This document shows, in pieces, positions 34,816 through 46,799 of a stretch of 64,000 bases of DNA. Position 1 is the stretch's first letter, and every line of letters starts with the position of its first letter. The notes beneath the pieces are model-generated. The model saw only the letters and a program-made list of their open reading frames with translations. It was not told the origin of the DNA and did no database searches. Source of the DNA: Zingiber officinale. Taxonomy: Eukaryota; Streptophyta; Magnoliopsida; Zingiberales; Zingiberaceae. A program made the translations under genes and the position numbers. The stretch spans positions 30,696,202-30,760,201 of the forward strand of contig NC_055987.1 of assembly GCF_018446385.1 (NCBI RefSeq). The letters are read 5' to 3'.

Positions 34816-35109
34816 CGATGCCGAGCCCTGCTTGGACTTTTCCGTGCCAAGTCTCCATACTTGGACTTTTCCGTGCCAAGTCTCCATACTTGGACTTCTC
34901 CGTGCCAAGTCTCCATACTTGGACTTTTCTCGTGCCAAGTCTCCTGCTTGGACTTTTCACCAGTTGTCTGGTCATCCTTGATCCATCTGGATTTTCCCTT
35001 GCCCGGCTTCACTCACCAAGATTTTCCCAAATCAGGTCGACTCACCTCGGGTCAACCAGGTCAACCTTGACCAAAGATTGCACCCGCAATCTCCCAAGTT
35101 TGTATTCTG

Positions 35110-35227
35110 TCAAACATCATAATACAACTTTTCTATTTTCGTCAAACATCAGAATAGAACTTTTCTATTCTCGTCAAACATCATAATAGAACTTTTCTAT
35201 TCTCGTCAAACATCAAAATACAACTCG
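35110..35227 (-). repeat. 32-bp tandem repeats in LTR U3
   Basis: Units beginning tcaaacatca start at 35110, 35142 and 35174, with a partial unit at 35206. The other LTR has only two full units (43218, 43250) and a partial at 43282. Confidence 0.9.
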
Positions 35228-35296
35228 AGTCAGGTCAAGTCAGGTCAACTCGAGTCAAGTCAACTAGGTCAACCTTGACCTAAGGTTGCACCAATA

Positions 35297-36569
35297 ATCT
35301 CCCCCTTTTTGATGTTTGACAAAAACCATAATCAAGTTAGGTTAACCCGATAACCTAACTTAGGTTTTCCAATGTTCTTCCTTGAACATTCTCCCCAAAC
35401 TCTAATGTTCTTCCTTGAACATTCTCTGAACATTCTCCCATTCTCCCCCTTTTTGACACACATCAAAAAGAGTGATTCAAGGTCAAGAGTTTCTTCCTAA
35501 TGAAAGTCTCATACCTTTCATTGAAACCCTTAATTTCCCCCTTAATGCTAAAGTCAACAATCAACTTAGTGATAATCCCATATCACTAATCATGACGAGT
35601 AAAAACTCCCCCTAAAAGTCAACTCCCCCTTGACCATTGCACCAACAATGTCTTGGAGAGTTTCAAACCTTTAGAAATCCAAAACACAAACTGTGTTTTA
35701 ACTTTCAACTGAAATTTCAGACAACACAGTCAAAAATCAGCATTTTGGCATGTCCGATCGGTCGTAGAGACCGATCAGATATCATCCTGATCGGTCCCTG
35801 GATCGATCAGTGTCTGATAATTAGTGATTTCAGTCTCTGAAATTCGTATCGAAAGCTCTGAAACTTGGTTCAACAACTTCCAAGTTCAGAACCTAGGATC
35901 TGAAGAGCCCACAGATTATATTCAGTGATACCAATGAATATTTCCTAATGATGAGCTCAAATGATTTGGAATTATTTAGGGCTCGAAAGTTTCAGACACT
36001 TCATAACAAATGTGTTGAATCTCAAAGTTTCAAAACCAGAGAAGTTTGTTTTGTTTGTTTGCTGAAACTATGATCTATAGTGAACCAAGGTAATAAATCT
36101 GACTCAGGCTATCGGTTCAAAATATATCCTTGCTATGAGTAGTTACAAGTTTGTCAAAATATGTCAAAATTTCTTCACCAACTTATCCTATTTTCAATCA
36201 AAATCAGGAAGGTATCAATCAAGGGTATCAATCAACACATCAACAAGGTTAGATGATTTATAGACACAGGTCCAACCAAGATTCCTTGGTTGGAATATAT
36301 GAGTAAGATATAGGAGCCAAATACACATGAATTATGTAATGGCTTTCCCCATACTCAATTTATGTCTCTTCAACCTAATTATTCAAGGGATGCATGATAC
36401 ATTTTGAATAATTTGGTTGATCCTAGCATCTCACCCCATATTTAGCAAACAAAAATAATTTGTTAAACCTTATAGTTTGTGTGAGATGTCCCCAAGTTGC
36501 CCAAATTAATTTCCCAATTTCTCTTGTAGTTTTAGTTGTCCTTATTGATCATGATGAAATCCTAATGGC
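35297..36569 (-). other. 3' non-coding internal region of the SIRE-like Copia
   Basis: Between the pol stop and the purine tract (35297-35312, rc). No extra 3' ORF survives. CGATCG-type dyads recur at 35756-35815 (tccgatcggtc, gaccgatcag, ctgatcggtc, ggatcgatcag), the same motif as in this element's LTRs. Confidence 0.7.
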
Positions 36570-39500
36570 CTATTGAGCCAAACACATCCCCAATTCTCTC
36601 CTTAAATGACTAAATTCATTTTCCGGAAGGGGTTTGGTGAAAATGTCGGCTAAGTTTGACTTTGACTCAACATATGTGAGTGCAATGTCTCCCCTAGCTA
36701 CGTGATCTCTAATGAAGTGATGACGCACTTCAATGTGTTTGGTCCTTGAATGATGGACTGGATTTTTCGTTAGGTTTATTGTGCTAATGTTGTCACACAA
36801 CACTTGCACTCCTTTATATGAAAGTCCATAATCTTCTAGAGTGTGAATCATCCACAACAATTGTGATACACTCTCTCCCATGGCAATGTATTCAGCCTCG
36901 GTCGTGGAGAGAGCAACACAATGTTGCTTCCGACTTGACCAACTAATCAACGATGAACCTAAAAATTGACAACCCCCACTAGTGCTTTTCCGATCCAATT
37001 TGCATCCAGCATAATCGGAATCGGTATAGCCTATCAAATCAAAAGACTCCGTACGAGGGTACCACAGTCCTACTCTAATTGTGCCATTGAGATATCTTAG
37101 AATTCTCTTAACTGCAGTTAAATGAGATTCCTTGGCACAAACTTGATATCTAGCGCACATGCCCACAGCAAAAAGTATGTCCGGTCGACTAGCTGTGAGA
37201 TATAGAAGACTACCGATCGTGCTTCTATATTGCGTTAGATCAATTGGTTTCCCACTCTCATCATTGTCAAGACGAGTGTTTGTCGCCATTGGAGTGGATA
37301 CTTCCTTAGAGTCACTCATTTTGAATTTTTTGAGCATCTCTTGAGTGTATTTCGTCTGATGGACATAAATTCCATCTCGAGTTTGTTTAATTTCAAGTCC
37401 AAGGAAGAATGTCAATTCTCCTACTAGACTCATCTCAAACTCACTTTCCATGTGAGAAATAAATTCATTTAAATAACCCTTGTTATTTGAGCCACAAATT
37501 ATGTCATCGACATACACCTGGGCTACAAATATGTTTTCACCATCTCTACGCAGAAATAGTGTTGGGTCTATTTGACCTCTCACAAAACCCTTTTCTAGTA
37601 AGTACGTTGACAACCTTTCGTACCAAGCTCGAGGTGCTTGTTTAAGCCCATAAAGAGCTTTCTTGAGCTTGTACACATGGTTTGGAGCTTCGGTATTCAC
37701 AAACCCCGGTGGTTGTTCAACATAGACCTCTTCTTTAATGAAACTATTTAAGAAGGCCGATTTAACGTCCATTTGATAGAGCTTGAAACCTCTATGTGCA
37801 GCAAAAGCTAGCATTAAACGTATGGACTCTAATCGGGCCACGGGAGCATAAGTCTCATCATAATCGAGACCTTCGACTTGACTATAGCCCTTGGCTACAA
37901 GTCTTGCCTTGTTTCTTACGACTTCTCCCTTTTGGTTTAACTTGTTTTTGAAGACCCATTTGGTTCCAATAATGGTGGCCTTCTTAGGTCTAGGAACTAA
38001 GTCCCACACTTGGCTCCTTTCAAATTGACCTAACTCATCTTGCATAGCTATGACCCAGTCAGGATCGTGCAATGCATCATCAACTACTTTTGGTTCGATT
38101 TCTGAGATCAAGGCGACCTCATTAGACTCATTTATAAAGAATGATCTAGTCCTAACCCCTTGTTGGATGTCTCCCACAATCTGGTCTTGGGGATGACTAG
38201 AGGCTATCCTAGATTGCCTTGGTGTTGGCGGTGTCTCATGAGTGGTCTCACTAGACACAAGCAAGGGCTCAATATCAGGCAAGGGATTAGGCTGAGCCCT
38301 CTCTTGCCTTTGCTCATCATTATCGGAGTCAATTTGGACTCTTTCTATGTTTTGATCATTTAAACTTAGATTTCTAAGTTCAAATTGAATTTCTCCTACA
38401 TCCCTTGATTGATCATTTGATTTAGGGATTTCTTCAAATGCTACATCCGAGGACTCTTCAATCAACTTAGTCCTATTGTTGTAGACTCGATAGGCTTTGC
38501 TGATGAGAGAGTACCCGACCAGTATCCCTTCATCAGCCTTAGCCGTGAACTTTCCAAGATGATCCTTGGTGTTCAAGATAAACACCTTAGAACCAAACAC
38601 CCTAAGATGTTTAATTGTAGGGGGTTTCCCAAACCAAAGTTCATGGGGAGTCTTTCCTAAAAACCTATGTATCAAGACTCAGTTCTGTACATAGCAAGCT
38701 GTATTTACAACTTCAGCCCATAGGTAGCTCGGTAGAGAGTACTCATTGAGCATGCTTCGTGCAACCTCTTGTAAGACTCGGTTCTTTCTCTCCACAACCC
38801 CATTTTGTTGTGGGGTCCTTGGAGTAGAGAACTCATGCCTATATCCTTTTTCTTGACAAAATTCCAAAAATCTATGGTTTTGAAATTCTCCACCATGATC
38901 ACTTCTAATTATTTTAATTGTTGTTGATTTTTCATTTTCAGTTCTTCTACAAAAGGAAATAAAAATATCTATGGTTTGGTCCTTATTTTTCAAAAAGAAA
39001 GTCCATGTAAATCTAGTAAAATCATCAATGATTACTAAGCAATATCTACTTCCATTCAATGAAACAACATTACTGCAATCAAACAAGTCCATATGCAATA
39101 AATCTAAAGCAGTAGATGTACTTACAATGCTCTTACCTTTATGAGGCGCTTTTGTTTGCTTACCCTTTTGACATGCATCACATAGTTTTGACTTTTGGTA
39201 CTTGATGCTTGGTAGACCTCGCACTAATCCTTTGTTGACCAGCTTTTAAATGTTCTTCATGTTTACGTGGGCCAACCTCCTATGCCAAAGCCAAGATTCT
39301 TCTTCTTTTGACATGAAACACTTAGAAGAGGCATTAGTAGCACTTTTAAACGATACTTGATAAATGTTATCTACTCTTGTGCCTACTAGTACCGTGTCAA
39401 GTGTGTCAATGTGTTTGACCAGACATTGACTTGAGTGAAACTCAATTGTGTAACCCGTATCACACAATTGGCTGACACTTAGGAGATTAAAAGTCATCCC

Positions 39501-39710
39501 CTTGACTAGAAGGACATTTCTGATTTGGAGACATTCGGATATATGAATATCTCCAACTCCTATAACCTTAAGGCTACCATTATTACCAAAAGACACATTA
39601 CCTCTATTTTTGTTTTGAAAGGTAGTAAAGAGTGACTTGTCCCCGGTCATGTGCTTGGAGCATCCACTATCAACAAACCAAGTTGATAGATGCTCCCCCT
39701 CGATAAATGC
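36570..39710 (-). pseudogene. Copia pol: protease, integrase, RT, RNase H, with two internal stops
   Basis: The frame begins right after the gag stop and is the same frame as gag. In order: protease with VDSGCSKHMTGD (catalytic Asp about 39671); GAG-pre-integrase and zinc region (HRRLAHVN... CDACQKGKQ); integrase core with D (LHMDLFD), D (IRSDHGGEFQN) and E (GVVERKNR); RT with YVDDIICGS; and RNase H with YTDSDYAGC and [13 protein letters not shown], ending [12 protein letters not shown] at 39248-39246 lies in the zinc region and TGA at 38681-38679 in the integrase C-terminal part; the latter reads as a CGA-to-TGA change. The last 701 codons are intact. Domain order PR-IN-RT-RH identifies Copia, and the sequence wording matches SIRE-like elements. 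Confidence 0.92.
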
Positions 39711-41318
39711 CTACAAGACACGAAAGATAGATGTTTTAGGTACCCAAATCTTGGGACCTAATGCATCTATAATGTAAGACCTAGGAACCCATGCCTTGGT
39801 TACACCCTTCCTAGTCTCATGAACCCTAGAAGCATGTGATCTATGAAATTGAGTTCTAGACACTAATGAAATGAAACTAGACTCTTTGGGTTGATATCCT
39901 AACCCGGCTTTGTTGTAGACCGCCCTTTGGGCATTTAGAATCATGTCTAAGGTCTTAGAGCTAGTTGAGAATTTCTCAAGCACTTTCTTGAGTTTCTCAA
40001 CTTCACTCTTTAAAGCTTTGTTTTCATCCTCAAGAAGCTCTTGATGTAGGTCATCGACCTCATCTTCCCTAAGAGCCTTCAATTTTTCTACTTCATCTTT
40101 TAGTGATTTAATTTCTGTTTTTGATTTCTTGAGCAAAGTAGATAAATGAGTAATAGTTCTATAACACTTTTCTAAATGAGGCGAAGTTACCTCTTCATCA
40201 TCCGAAGATGATGAAGCCGCGGCTGACGTGTAACTTGTGTCACCATCACTTTCGGAATCCGGTTCCTCCCTTGCCATGAGCGCTAGTTGACGTGTGCTTT
40301 TCTCCTTCTTCTCTTCCTCTGATGAGCTTGAGGAGGATTCATCCCAAATAGCTTTGAGAGCTTTCTTCTTCTTGGCCCTTTCCTCCTTCTTCTTGAGTTT
40401 TGGACAATCTTTCCGATAGTGTCCTTTCTTGCTACACTCATAACAAGTAGCATTAGTTTTATCCATATTTTGATTAATAGGTTTACCTTTCCCTTTGTAT
40501 CTTCGGCTCCTTCTCATGATCCTCCTTACAAAGTTGGCCATCTCGCTTGATGATGATCCACCTTCATCATCGGACTCGGAGGAGGATGAGGATGTAGGGA
40601 TCTCTTTCTCCTTCTTCTTTTCTTTCTTTCTTCTTCCATCCTTGCTCTTTTCTCCTGCAACTAAGGCAATACCTTTCTCTTTTTGACCTTTGTTAGCAAG
40701 TTCATGAAGTTCCATTTCACAGAAAAATTCATCTAACTTAACAATTGAAAGGTCCTTGGAAACCTTGTAGGCATCTACCATAGATGACCACAAGGCATTC
40801 CTTGGAAAAGCTTTGAGTGCATGCCTTACGAGATCGCGATTCTCTACGCGTTCATCCACGGAATGAAGACCATTGAGGATTTCTTTGAACCTTCCGTGTA
40901 GTTCACTTATCGTTTCATTCTCCTTCATGGTGAGGTTTTGTAGTTGGTTTAGGAACAAGTCTCTCTTGGCGATCCGAGAGTCTCGGGTTCCTTCTTGGAG
41001 CTCGATGAGCTTGTTCCACAAATCTTTTGCGCTCGTAACTGGACCTACCTTGACGAGTTGATCTTTGGCTAGCCCACATTGTAGGGTTACCACTGCCTTG
41101 GCATCGGCTTGTCCTTTGCGGGTTTGCTCGGCGGACCACCTTGACGAGTCTAGTTCCTTACCTTCTTCGTCCTTTGGAGGTGTGAACCCTTCCTTGACCG
41201 AGAACCACATGGAGATGTCGGTCTTAAGGTAATACTCCATGCGGCTCTTCCAATATTGGAAATCCGCTCCGTCGAAGTAGGGTGGACGATTGGTGCTAAA
41301 GCCTTCCTTCATAACCAT
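39711..41318 (-). CDS. SIRE-like Copia gag
   Basis: The ATG at 41318 is preferred (an upstream in-frame extension starts at a non-ATG codon), giving 535 residues to the stop at 39711. It opens with FSTNRPPYFDGADFQYWKSRM, the DUF4219/UBN2 start of Copia gag, followed by the AKDLWNKLIELQEG helix and FKEILNGLHSV. A poly-Lys and Ser/Asp-rich linker precedes one CCHC knuckle (CYECSKKGHYRKDC, about residues 292-305). The C-terminal part has a long acidic coiled-coil. It assembles particles and packages RNA. Pol follows in the same frame after a single stop, so gag-pol would need stop readthrough or this stop is a mutation. Confidence 0.9.
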   Translation of the reverse strand: MVMKEGFSTNRPPYFDGADFQYWKSRMEYYLKTDISMWFSVKEGFTPPKDEEGKELDSSRWSAEQTRKGQADAKAVVTLQCGLAKDQLVKVGPVTSAKDLWNKLIELQEGTRDSRIAKRDLFLNQLQNLTMKENETISELHGRFKEILNGLHSVDERVENRDLVRHALKAFPRNALWSSMVDAYKVSKDLSIVKLDEFFCEMELHELANKGQKEKGIALVAGEKSKDGRRKKEKKKEKEIPTSSSSSESDDEGGSSSSEMANFVRRIMRRSRRYKGKGKPINQNMDKTNATCYECSKKGHYRKDCPKLKKKEERAKKKKALKAIWDESSSSSSEEEKKEKSTRQLALMAREEPDSESDGDTSYTSAAASSSSDDEEVTSPHLEKCYRTITHLSTLLKKSKTEIKSLKDEVEKLKALREDEVDDLHQELLEDENKALKSEVEKLKKVLEKFSTSSKTLDMILNAQRAVYNKAGLGYQPKESSFISLVSRTQFHRSHASRVHETRKGVTKAWVPRSYIIDALGPKIWVPKTSIFRVL

Positions 41319-41360
41319 CTTCTTGCTCTTTAGGGTGTTAGTCCGGATGAAGAGCGCCAA

Positions 41361-41372
41361 GCTCTGATACCA
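41361..41372 (-). other. Primer-binding site, initiator tRNA-Met
   Basis: Minus-strand TGGTATCAGAGC two bases from the 5' LTR end at 41375. Confidence 0.92.
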
Positions 41373-41374
41373 CT

Positions 41375-43372
41375 TGTTAGGATCTTCGGATGGCTAGAGA
41401 GGGGGGGGTGTGAATAGCCTCTTCGCAAACTTACACAATTTTCTTCCAGAACTTTGTTAGCACAGCGGAAATAAGCAAAAACAAACTAATACAAGGAAGA
41501 AAACAAAACACCACTAACACAATGATGTACGAGGTTCGGGGATAACTTGCCCCTACTCCTCGGCGTGTCCGTAAGGTGGACGATCCCTTGATCTTTCGGT
41601 AGATCAACCCCCGGACAGATTTCGGCTAAGTATTTCTCCTTCTCGGTGGAGAAACCTCTCCACAAAAGTCACAGAAAATGATATGAAATGAAGCACAGAC
41701 TTACAAAGCTTTATGGCTAAAGGAATGAACAAATGAACTCACAACCACAATGAAAACAACGCGCAAAGACAGAAGGATTCCTCAGCCAAGAGCTCAACCA
41801 CACAGCACCCTTGCTTTGGTCGACAGAGAGTTTTTCCAGAACCTTAGCAAACCTCTCTTCTTCCTCCTTCTTATTCTGCTTTCTCACTGCGTTTGCCTGC
41901 ATCGAATCACTGCAAGCTGCATAGAATCGCTGCAACCTGTATCGAATCACTGCAATCAACTCAGGCGTCGCCAATCACTTCTCCTCCTCATCTGGTCCTC
42001 TGAACTCACACCAATACCATCCATGGTCTTCACTGGTGTCTTCTGAGCTCGAACCAATGCCAAGGAGTCAAGCTGATTGCAGCCAGAACATACCCAGATC
42101 GCCAGTATCCGTTGATGCTTCAAATGCACCATTTGCAGCCAAGCTCAGTAGAAAAACCATTTTGTCTTATTCCTCTAATAGACCTTAATTTGAATTCAAG
42201 CATCGTCATGATACCTGCAACCTGTAACTCAAAAAGCTCACAGAAGATCGTTAGTTCAGAGAAATCAGAAGTTGCAAAAACAATGTAAAAGCGACATCGT
42301 GGATCGGTTAGCGGACCAATCCATGGTTCTGGACCGATCGGGACATATCCCGATCGGTGCGATGGTCTCGACGTCGTGGACCGATAAGGCCTTAGGTCGA
42401 TCGGTCCCAGACCGATCAGCCAACTCGTGAGAGTTGGCCTCGCTCTTATCGGTCTCGGATCGAATTCAGTAAATTCAGCACGCCGATCGGTCACCGGACC
42501 GATCGATCAACCAACAGATCATCCGATCGGTCACCAGACCGATCCAGGTTTAGAGCTCCCAGCCCTAAACCCTACTTGGTCCTGAGAACGAGCTACCGAG
42601 CCCTCTTTGACCTAGTCAGAGCTACCGAGCTACCGGGCTACCGAGCTACCGAGCTACCGGGCTACCGAGCTACCGAGCTACCGAGCTACCGGGCTACCGA
42701 GCTACCGAGCTACCGAGCTCTCTCCGACTTCGTCTGGAGAACGAGCTACCGAGCCCTCTCCGACTCCATCCGGTCCAGAGAACGAGCTACCGAGCCCTCT
42801 CTGACTTAGTCCGGAGAACGAGCTACCGAGCCATCTCTGACCTAGTCAGAGCTACCGAGCTACCGAGCTACCGGGCTACCGGGCTACCGAGCTACCGAGC
42901 TACCGAGCTCTCTCCGACTTCCCGTGCCAAGCTCCCTGCTTGGACTTTTCCGTGCCAAGTCTCCATACTTGGACTTTTCCGTGCCAAGTCTCCATACTTG
43001 GACTTCTCCGTGCCAAGTTTCCTTACTTGGACTTTTTTCGTGCCAAGTCTCCTGCTTGGACTTTTCACCAGATGTCTGGTCATCCTTGATCCATCTGGAT
43101 TTTCCCTTGCCCGGCTTCACTCACCAGGATTTTCCCAAATCAGGTCGACTCACCTTGGGTCAATCAGGTCAACCTTGACCAAAGATTGCACCCGCAATCT
43201 CCCAAGTTTGTATTCTGTCAAACATCATAATACAACTTTTCTATTTTCGTCAAGCATCAGAATAGAACTTTTCTATTCTCATCAAACATCAAAATACAAC
43301 TCGAGTCAGGTCAAGTCAGGTCAACTCGAGTCAAGTCAACCAGGTCAACCTTGACCTAAGGTTGCACCAACA
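41375..43372 (-). repeat. 5' LTR of the SIRE-like Copia
   Basis: 1998 bp. Contains paired CGATCG dyads with centres 15-16 bp apart at 42334/42350, 42399/42414, 42485/42501 and 42525/42541, then the AGCTACCG array 42588-42910 and two 32-bp units from 43218. No clear TATA box was found. Confidence 0.92.
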
Positions 43373-44674
43373 GTAATCATCCAGAAGATCCCCCGAGAAG
43401 AGAACCAAGCGGCGGACGAGCTGGCCAAATTGGCAAGCTCACTCTCGTCGATCGTCATTATGCAGCCGATTGAGCAAGTATCTTTGGTGGCGCACGTCTA
43501 TCGGATGGAGGGGCTTACTTTCCCTAGCGATTGGAGAATGGCCATAGCAGAGTTCCTACGATCGGGAGCTACATCGTCCGATCGGGAGGAAGCTCGCTTA
43601 TTGAGAAGAAGAGTTGGTCGTTTCATCCTAGTTGAGGACCAGCTCTACAAGAAGGGCTTTCCAGGCCTTTGCTTAAATGCGTTGGATCGGACGACGCCGA
43701 CTATATACTATGAGAAGTACACCAAGACTCTTGTGGAGGGCATCCGGGCGGTCGATCGCTAGTCAGGAAGATTCTGTTGGCCGGGTACTTCTGGCTAACT
43801 CTGCAGGAGGATGGTGCTCGGACAGTAGCTAACTATCTGTCCTGCCAGAAGTACCAACACCTCTCCCACCGGCCGACCGAAGAGATGAAGGCTTCCACTG
43901 TGTCATGCCCGTTCGACTTATGGGGCATGGATATTGTGGGACCCTTCCCCATGGCAATCGGGCAGTGAAAGTTTTTGCTCGTTGCAGTGGACTACTTCTC
44001 CAAGTGGGTTGAAGTCGAACCGCTGGCGAGAATAACCGAGCAGATGGTCCAAAAATTCATCTGGCAGCATATCATCTGTCGGTTCAGCATTCTGCGTCGA
44101 CTCATTTCAGACAATGGTAGATAGTTCGCCGGACAAAAACTCAAAGAGTGGTGCGAGGAGTATGGCATCCAGCAGGCCTTCACCTCCGTAGCATACCCTC
44201 AGAGCAACGGACAAGCTGAAGTCGCTAATTGGGAGATCCTGCTGATTTTACGATTTCGGCTCGACCACATCGGAGGGAGCTGGGTGGACGAGCTCCCCGA
44301 CATGTTATGGGCAATCCACATAACCCCTAAGGAAGGCACGGGGTAACCCCGTTCCACCTGGTGTACGGCGGTGAAGTGGTCATCCTAGTCGAGGTCGGAG
44401 TTGAATCCAATCAAATACAGCACTACGGTGAAGACAACGCCGAGCGGAGGCTTCTAGAGCTGGACTTTGTGGATGAGACGCGCGACAAAGCAATCGTTCG
44501 ACTGATGGATTATAGGCAGAGGATGAGACAGAGCCACAATCAACGAGTGATCCCGAGGTCGTTCCAGGTCGACGACCTCGTGTGGAAGAAGGTGAAGTCG
44601 GTCGACGACGTCACTAAACTAGAAGCTCCGTGGGCCAGACTATTCAAGGTGGTGGAGAAGCTCCGCTCGGGCGC
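43373..44674 (+). pseudogene. Tat1 aRNH end and integrase
   Basis: Continues the Tat1 RNase H (IPREENQAADELAKLA), then integrase: SLVRKILLAGYFWLTLQED-like and LSCQKYQHLSHRPT (zinc region), DLWGMDIVGPFPMA (first Asp), LISDNGR with a stop (second Asp), and YPQSNGQAEVAN (Glu). The C-terminal part includes QRVIPRSFQVDDLVWKKV. Stops are near 43760, 43966 and 44122; frames change near 43675, 43770 and 44345. The sequence is cut at 44674 by the Athila-like element within the C-terminal domain. Confidence 0.85.
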
Positions 44675-46515
44675 TGATAACCATGATTTTGTTATATTAT
44701 TTTAATTCATAATGCATGTTTTTATTGGTTTATTCATAGCTTAAATTCACATTTACATTATATTTTGTAAATTGCATGTGATCTTGGACCTAATTATAAA
44801 TTAGCAAATTATTATGGTATTTGATGCTAATATTCGATTATTATTTTGTAGGCATCAAAGGGGTCATGGACCTGATCAGATCAGACCACAATTGGGCTCA
44901 AATTTAGGGCTAAACAAAGAGATTAAGCTTGGGAGCGATTTGGATTGTCCATTGAAGATCAGAGAGATCTACACCATCCGTTGAGAATCTGGCCCATCCG
45001 ACCTAATGAGGAGCAGATCTCGTCCGTTGATGAAGATCTAAAGCTTTTGATCCAGATCTGAAGACATTACAACCGTTAGATGAGATCAAATCATTCTGGA
45101 CTGTTGGATCAAATTTGAAAAGGGTATAAAACATTTGAGAAGCTACAGTGCAGATCAGACTCGGCGTTTTCGCTATCACTGTTCCTTCTTCTTCTTCTCC
45201 GCGACGTCGAGGTTCCCATTCACCATTCCAGATCAGTGAGCTAGCATTCTTCACCGGCGGCGATCTATGAGCTGACGACGTTCATCATTGAGGTCACAGA
45301 AGCGGCAAAGGGCGTTCCCTAGTCCGCGAAGTTGAGTTTTATCCCAGTTCGCAATCCAGGTGAGAGGCGTTCCTAGATCTATGATCTCCATCAGCATTGG
45401 AGCTCGAAGGGCGTTCCCAGAAGCTCCGATCACACTCCCGTTTCTCCATCCCATCAGCAACTCCGACATTGATATGATCAATCAATTGGTGTCCTCAAAT
45501 TCCAGAACTTAGCGCTGTTTCTTCGTGTGTTGTAAACTCCAGCCGATTGTGAGTTCGAGGGCGTTTCCCAGGGCTGTGAGGAGTCGGCTGGATTAGCTGG
45601 TAGTTCGAGATTCAAGCCAATTGCCCAAAGGGCGTTCTCAGAGGCAATTCTGTAGTGACAGTAGGGAGAAGAAGCTTGCAGCAAGGATCTGTGGATAAGG
45701 AGCGTTTACCTTTCTTGCATTTTATTTTGGAATTCTTATAAATATGCTCAGATCGTATGATCTAATTTCTTTACCTTGCAATTTCATCTTTGTTTCAGTT
45801 TTGTTGCAACTAGTTTCTGTTTTCTTCCTTGCAATTATGATTTCTTTAAATTTCTGCATTTCAAACCCATGTTCAGCTACTAACTTAGTTTTTCAATCTA
45901 TTTCCTAATCTAAATTCCTTATTTCAGTTTAAACCAACTAATGTTTAATTACTATCAAGTGTCAGCTAGTGTTTTGTTTTGAATTTTTAGCTACTAACTA
46001 GGTTTTCCTTTATTAGTGTTGATTTGATTTTTAATCCTAGTGACTGAGAACTAGTTTAGGTGTTGAATTGATCACGAGATGGTCTTCATTATTTGCCTTT
46101 GTATTACTTTGTTGATTGTGGGAATTAATTGAAGAATTGGTTTGAGCATTGGAGTTTAATTGTTGAATTTGATTATGAATGTGAGTGGAATGCTATTTTG
46201 GTTTTTGCAAGTGTTTGGTGATTGTAATTGTGTTACCGAATTGTGAATGGAGGACTCCGAGTTTAATTGATGCTTATTTGATGAGAAGGAAATGGATCAT
46301 GCTTAGAAGAGAAGGAACTTACTTTTATCTTATTCTTTAATCTTTTTGATGTAATAATTCAATTTGAATCAATTCTAGAATTAACTCACATTAACTAGTT
46401 ATCCTTGGAAAAATACGACTTGGGACTCGTTACTACAATACTTGTCTTAATTTTAATGAATTTCAATCTTTATTAATTTGGAGTGCCACGTGACATGCAA
46501 AATGGCCGACAACCA
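44675..46515 (+). repeat. 5' LTR of Athila-like na2
   Basis: 1841 bp, TGATAACC...GACAACCA. Between 45120 and 45700 it has several gggcgttccc-type words (gagggcgtttcccag, aagggcgttcccag) at irregular intervals. A candidate TATA (gggtataaaacat) lies near 45123-45130. No close palindromic array like those of the other families was found. Confidence 0.75.
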
Positions 46516-46520
46516 AATTT

Positions 46521-46538
46521 TGGTGCCGTTGCCAGGGA
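46521..46538 (+). other. Primer-binding site of na2, tRNA-Asp type
   Basis: TGGTGCCGTTGCCAGGGA, two changes from the tRNA-Asp complement. Confidence 0.85.
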
Positions 46539-46799
46539 TTGACTAGTAGCGTGTGCGTTTATTTTAGATTGAGCATTGGATGATTTTATTTTGTTAGCAT
46601 CTTGATTGATATGATTGCTTATTCTTTTTGTATTTTCATGTGGACTTGTTCTTGAATTGTTAAGTGCTTCTTAATGTTCATATTTTCATGTGTTTGAAAC
46701 TTTATGCTTTTGAGTTTTCTAATATTAATTTTTAGTGTTGTAGTGAAGAACAGGAGATTTCTTTAGCATAGATCCATATTTTCAGAATTTTGGAGGTGG

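Larger units (their letters stand above)
33305..35296 (-). repeat. 3' LTR of the SIRE-like Copia
   Basis: 1992 bp. Its internal boundary reads CCAATA where the partner LTR has CCAACA, a C-to-T-type change at the terminus. It contains CGATCG dyads at about 34256-34500, an AGCTACCG array at 34550-34815, a TCCATACTTGGACTTTTCCG-type array at 34835-34960 and three 32-bp units at 35110-35205. Confidence 0.9.
33305..43372 (-). mobile_element. Nearly complete SIRE-like Copia element
   Basis: 10,068 bp on the minus strand with perfect duplication GTAAT at 33300-33304 and 43373-43377. The 5' LTR is 41375-43372 and the 3' LTR 33305-35296. A tRNA-iMet primer site lies at 41361-41372 and a polypurine tract at about 35297-35312 (rc). 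Gag and pol share one frame. The LTRs are very similar, with small indels and repeat-number differences. Pol has two internal stops, so the copy is autonomous in structure but inactive unless stops are read through. Confidence 0.93.
25853..44674 (+). mobile_element. Tat-lineage Ty3-gypsy element (Tat1), decayed and interrupted
   Basis: The plus-strand element has a 5' LTR (25853-26694), primer site, gag, protease, RT, an RT-linked RNase H, a second archaeal-type RNase H (the hallmark of Tat) and integrase. It is split by a solo LTR (26762-29523), by a SIRE-like Copia (33305-43372) and finally by the Athila-like element at 44675. The integrase end and 3' LTR are not found in the window. Many in-frame stops and frame changes show it is dead. 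Confidence 0.85.
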
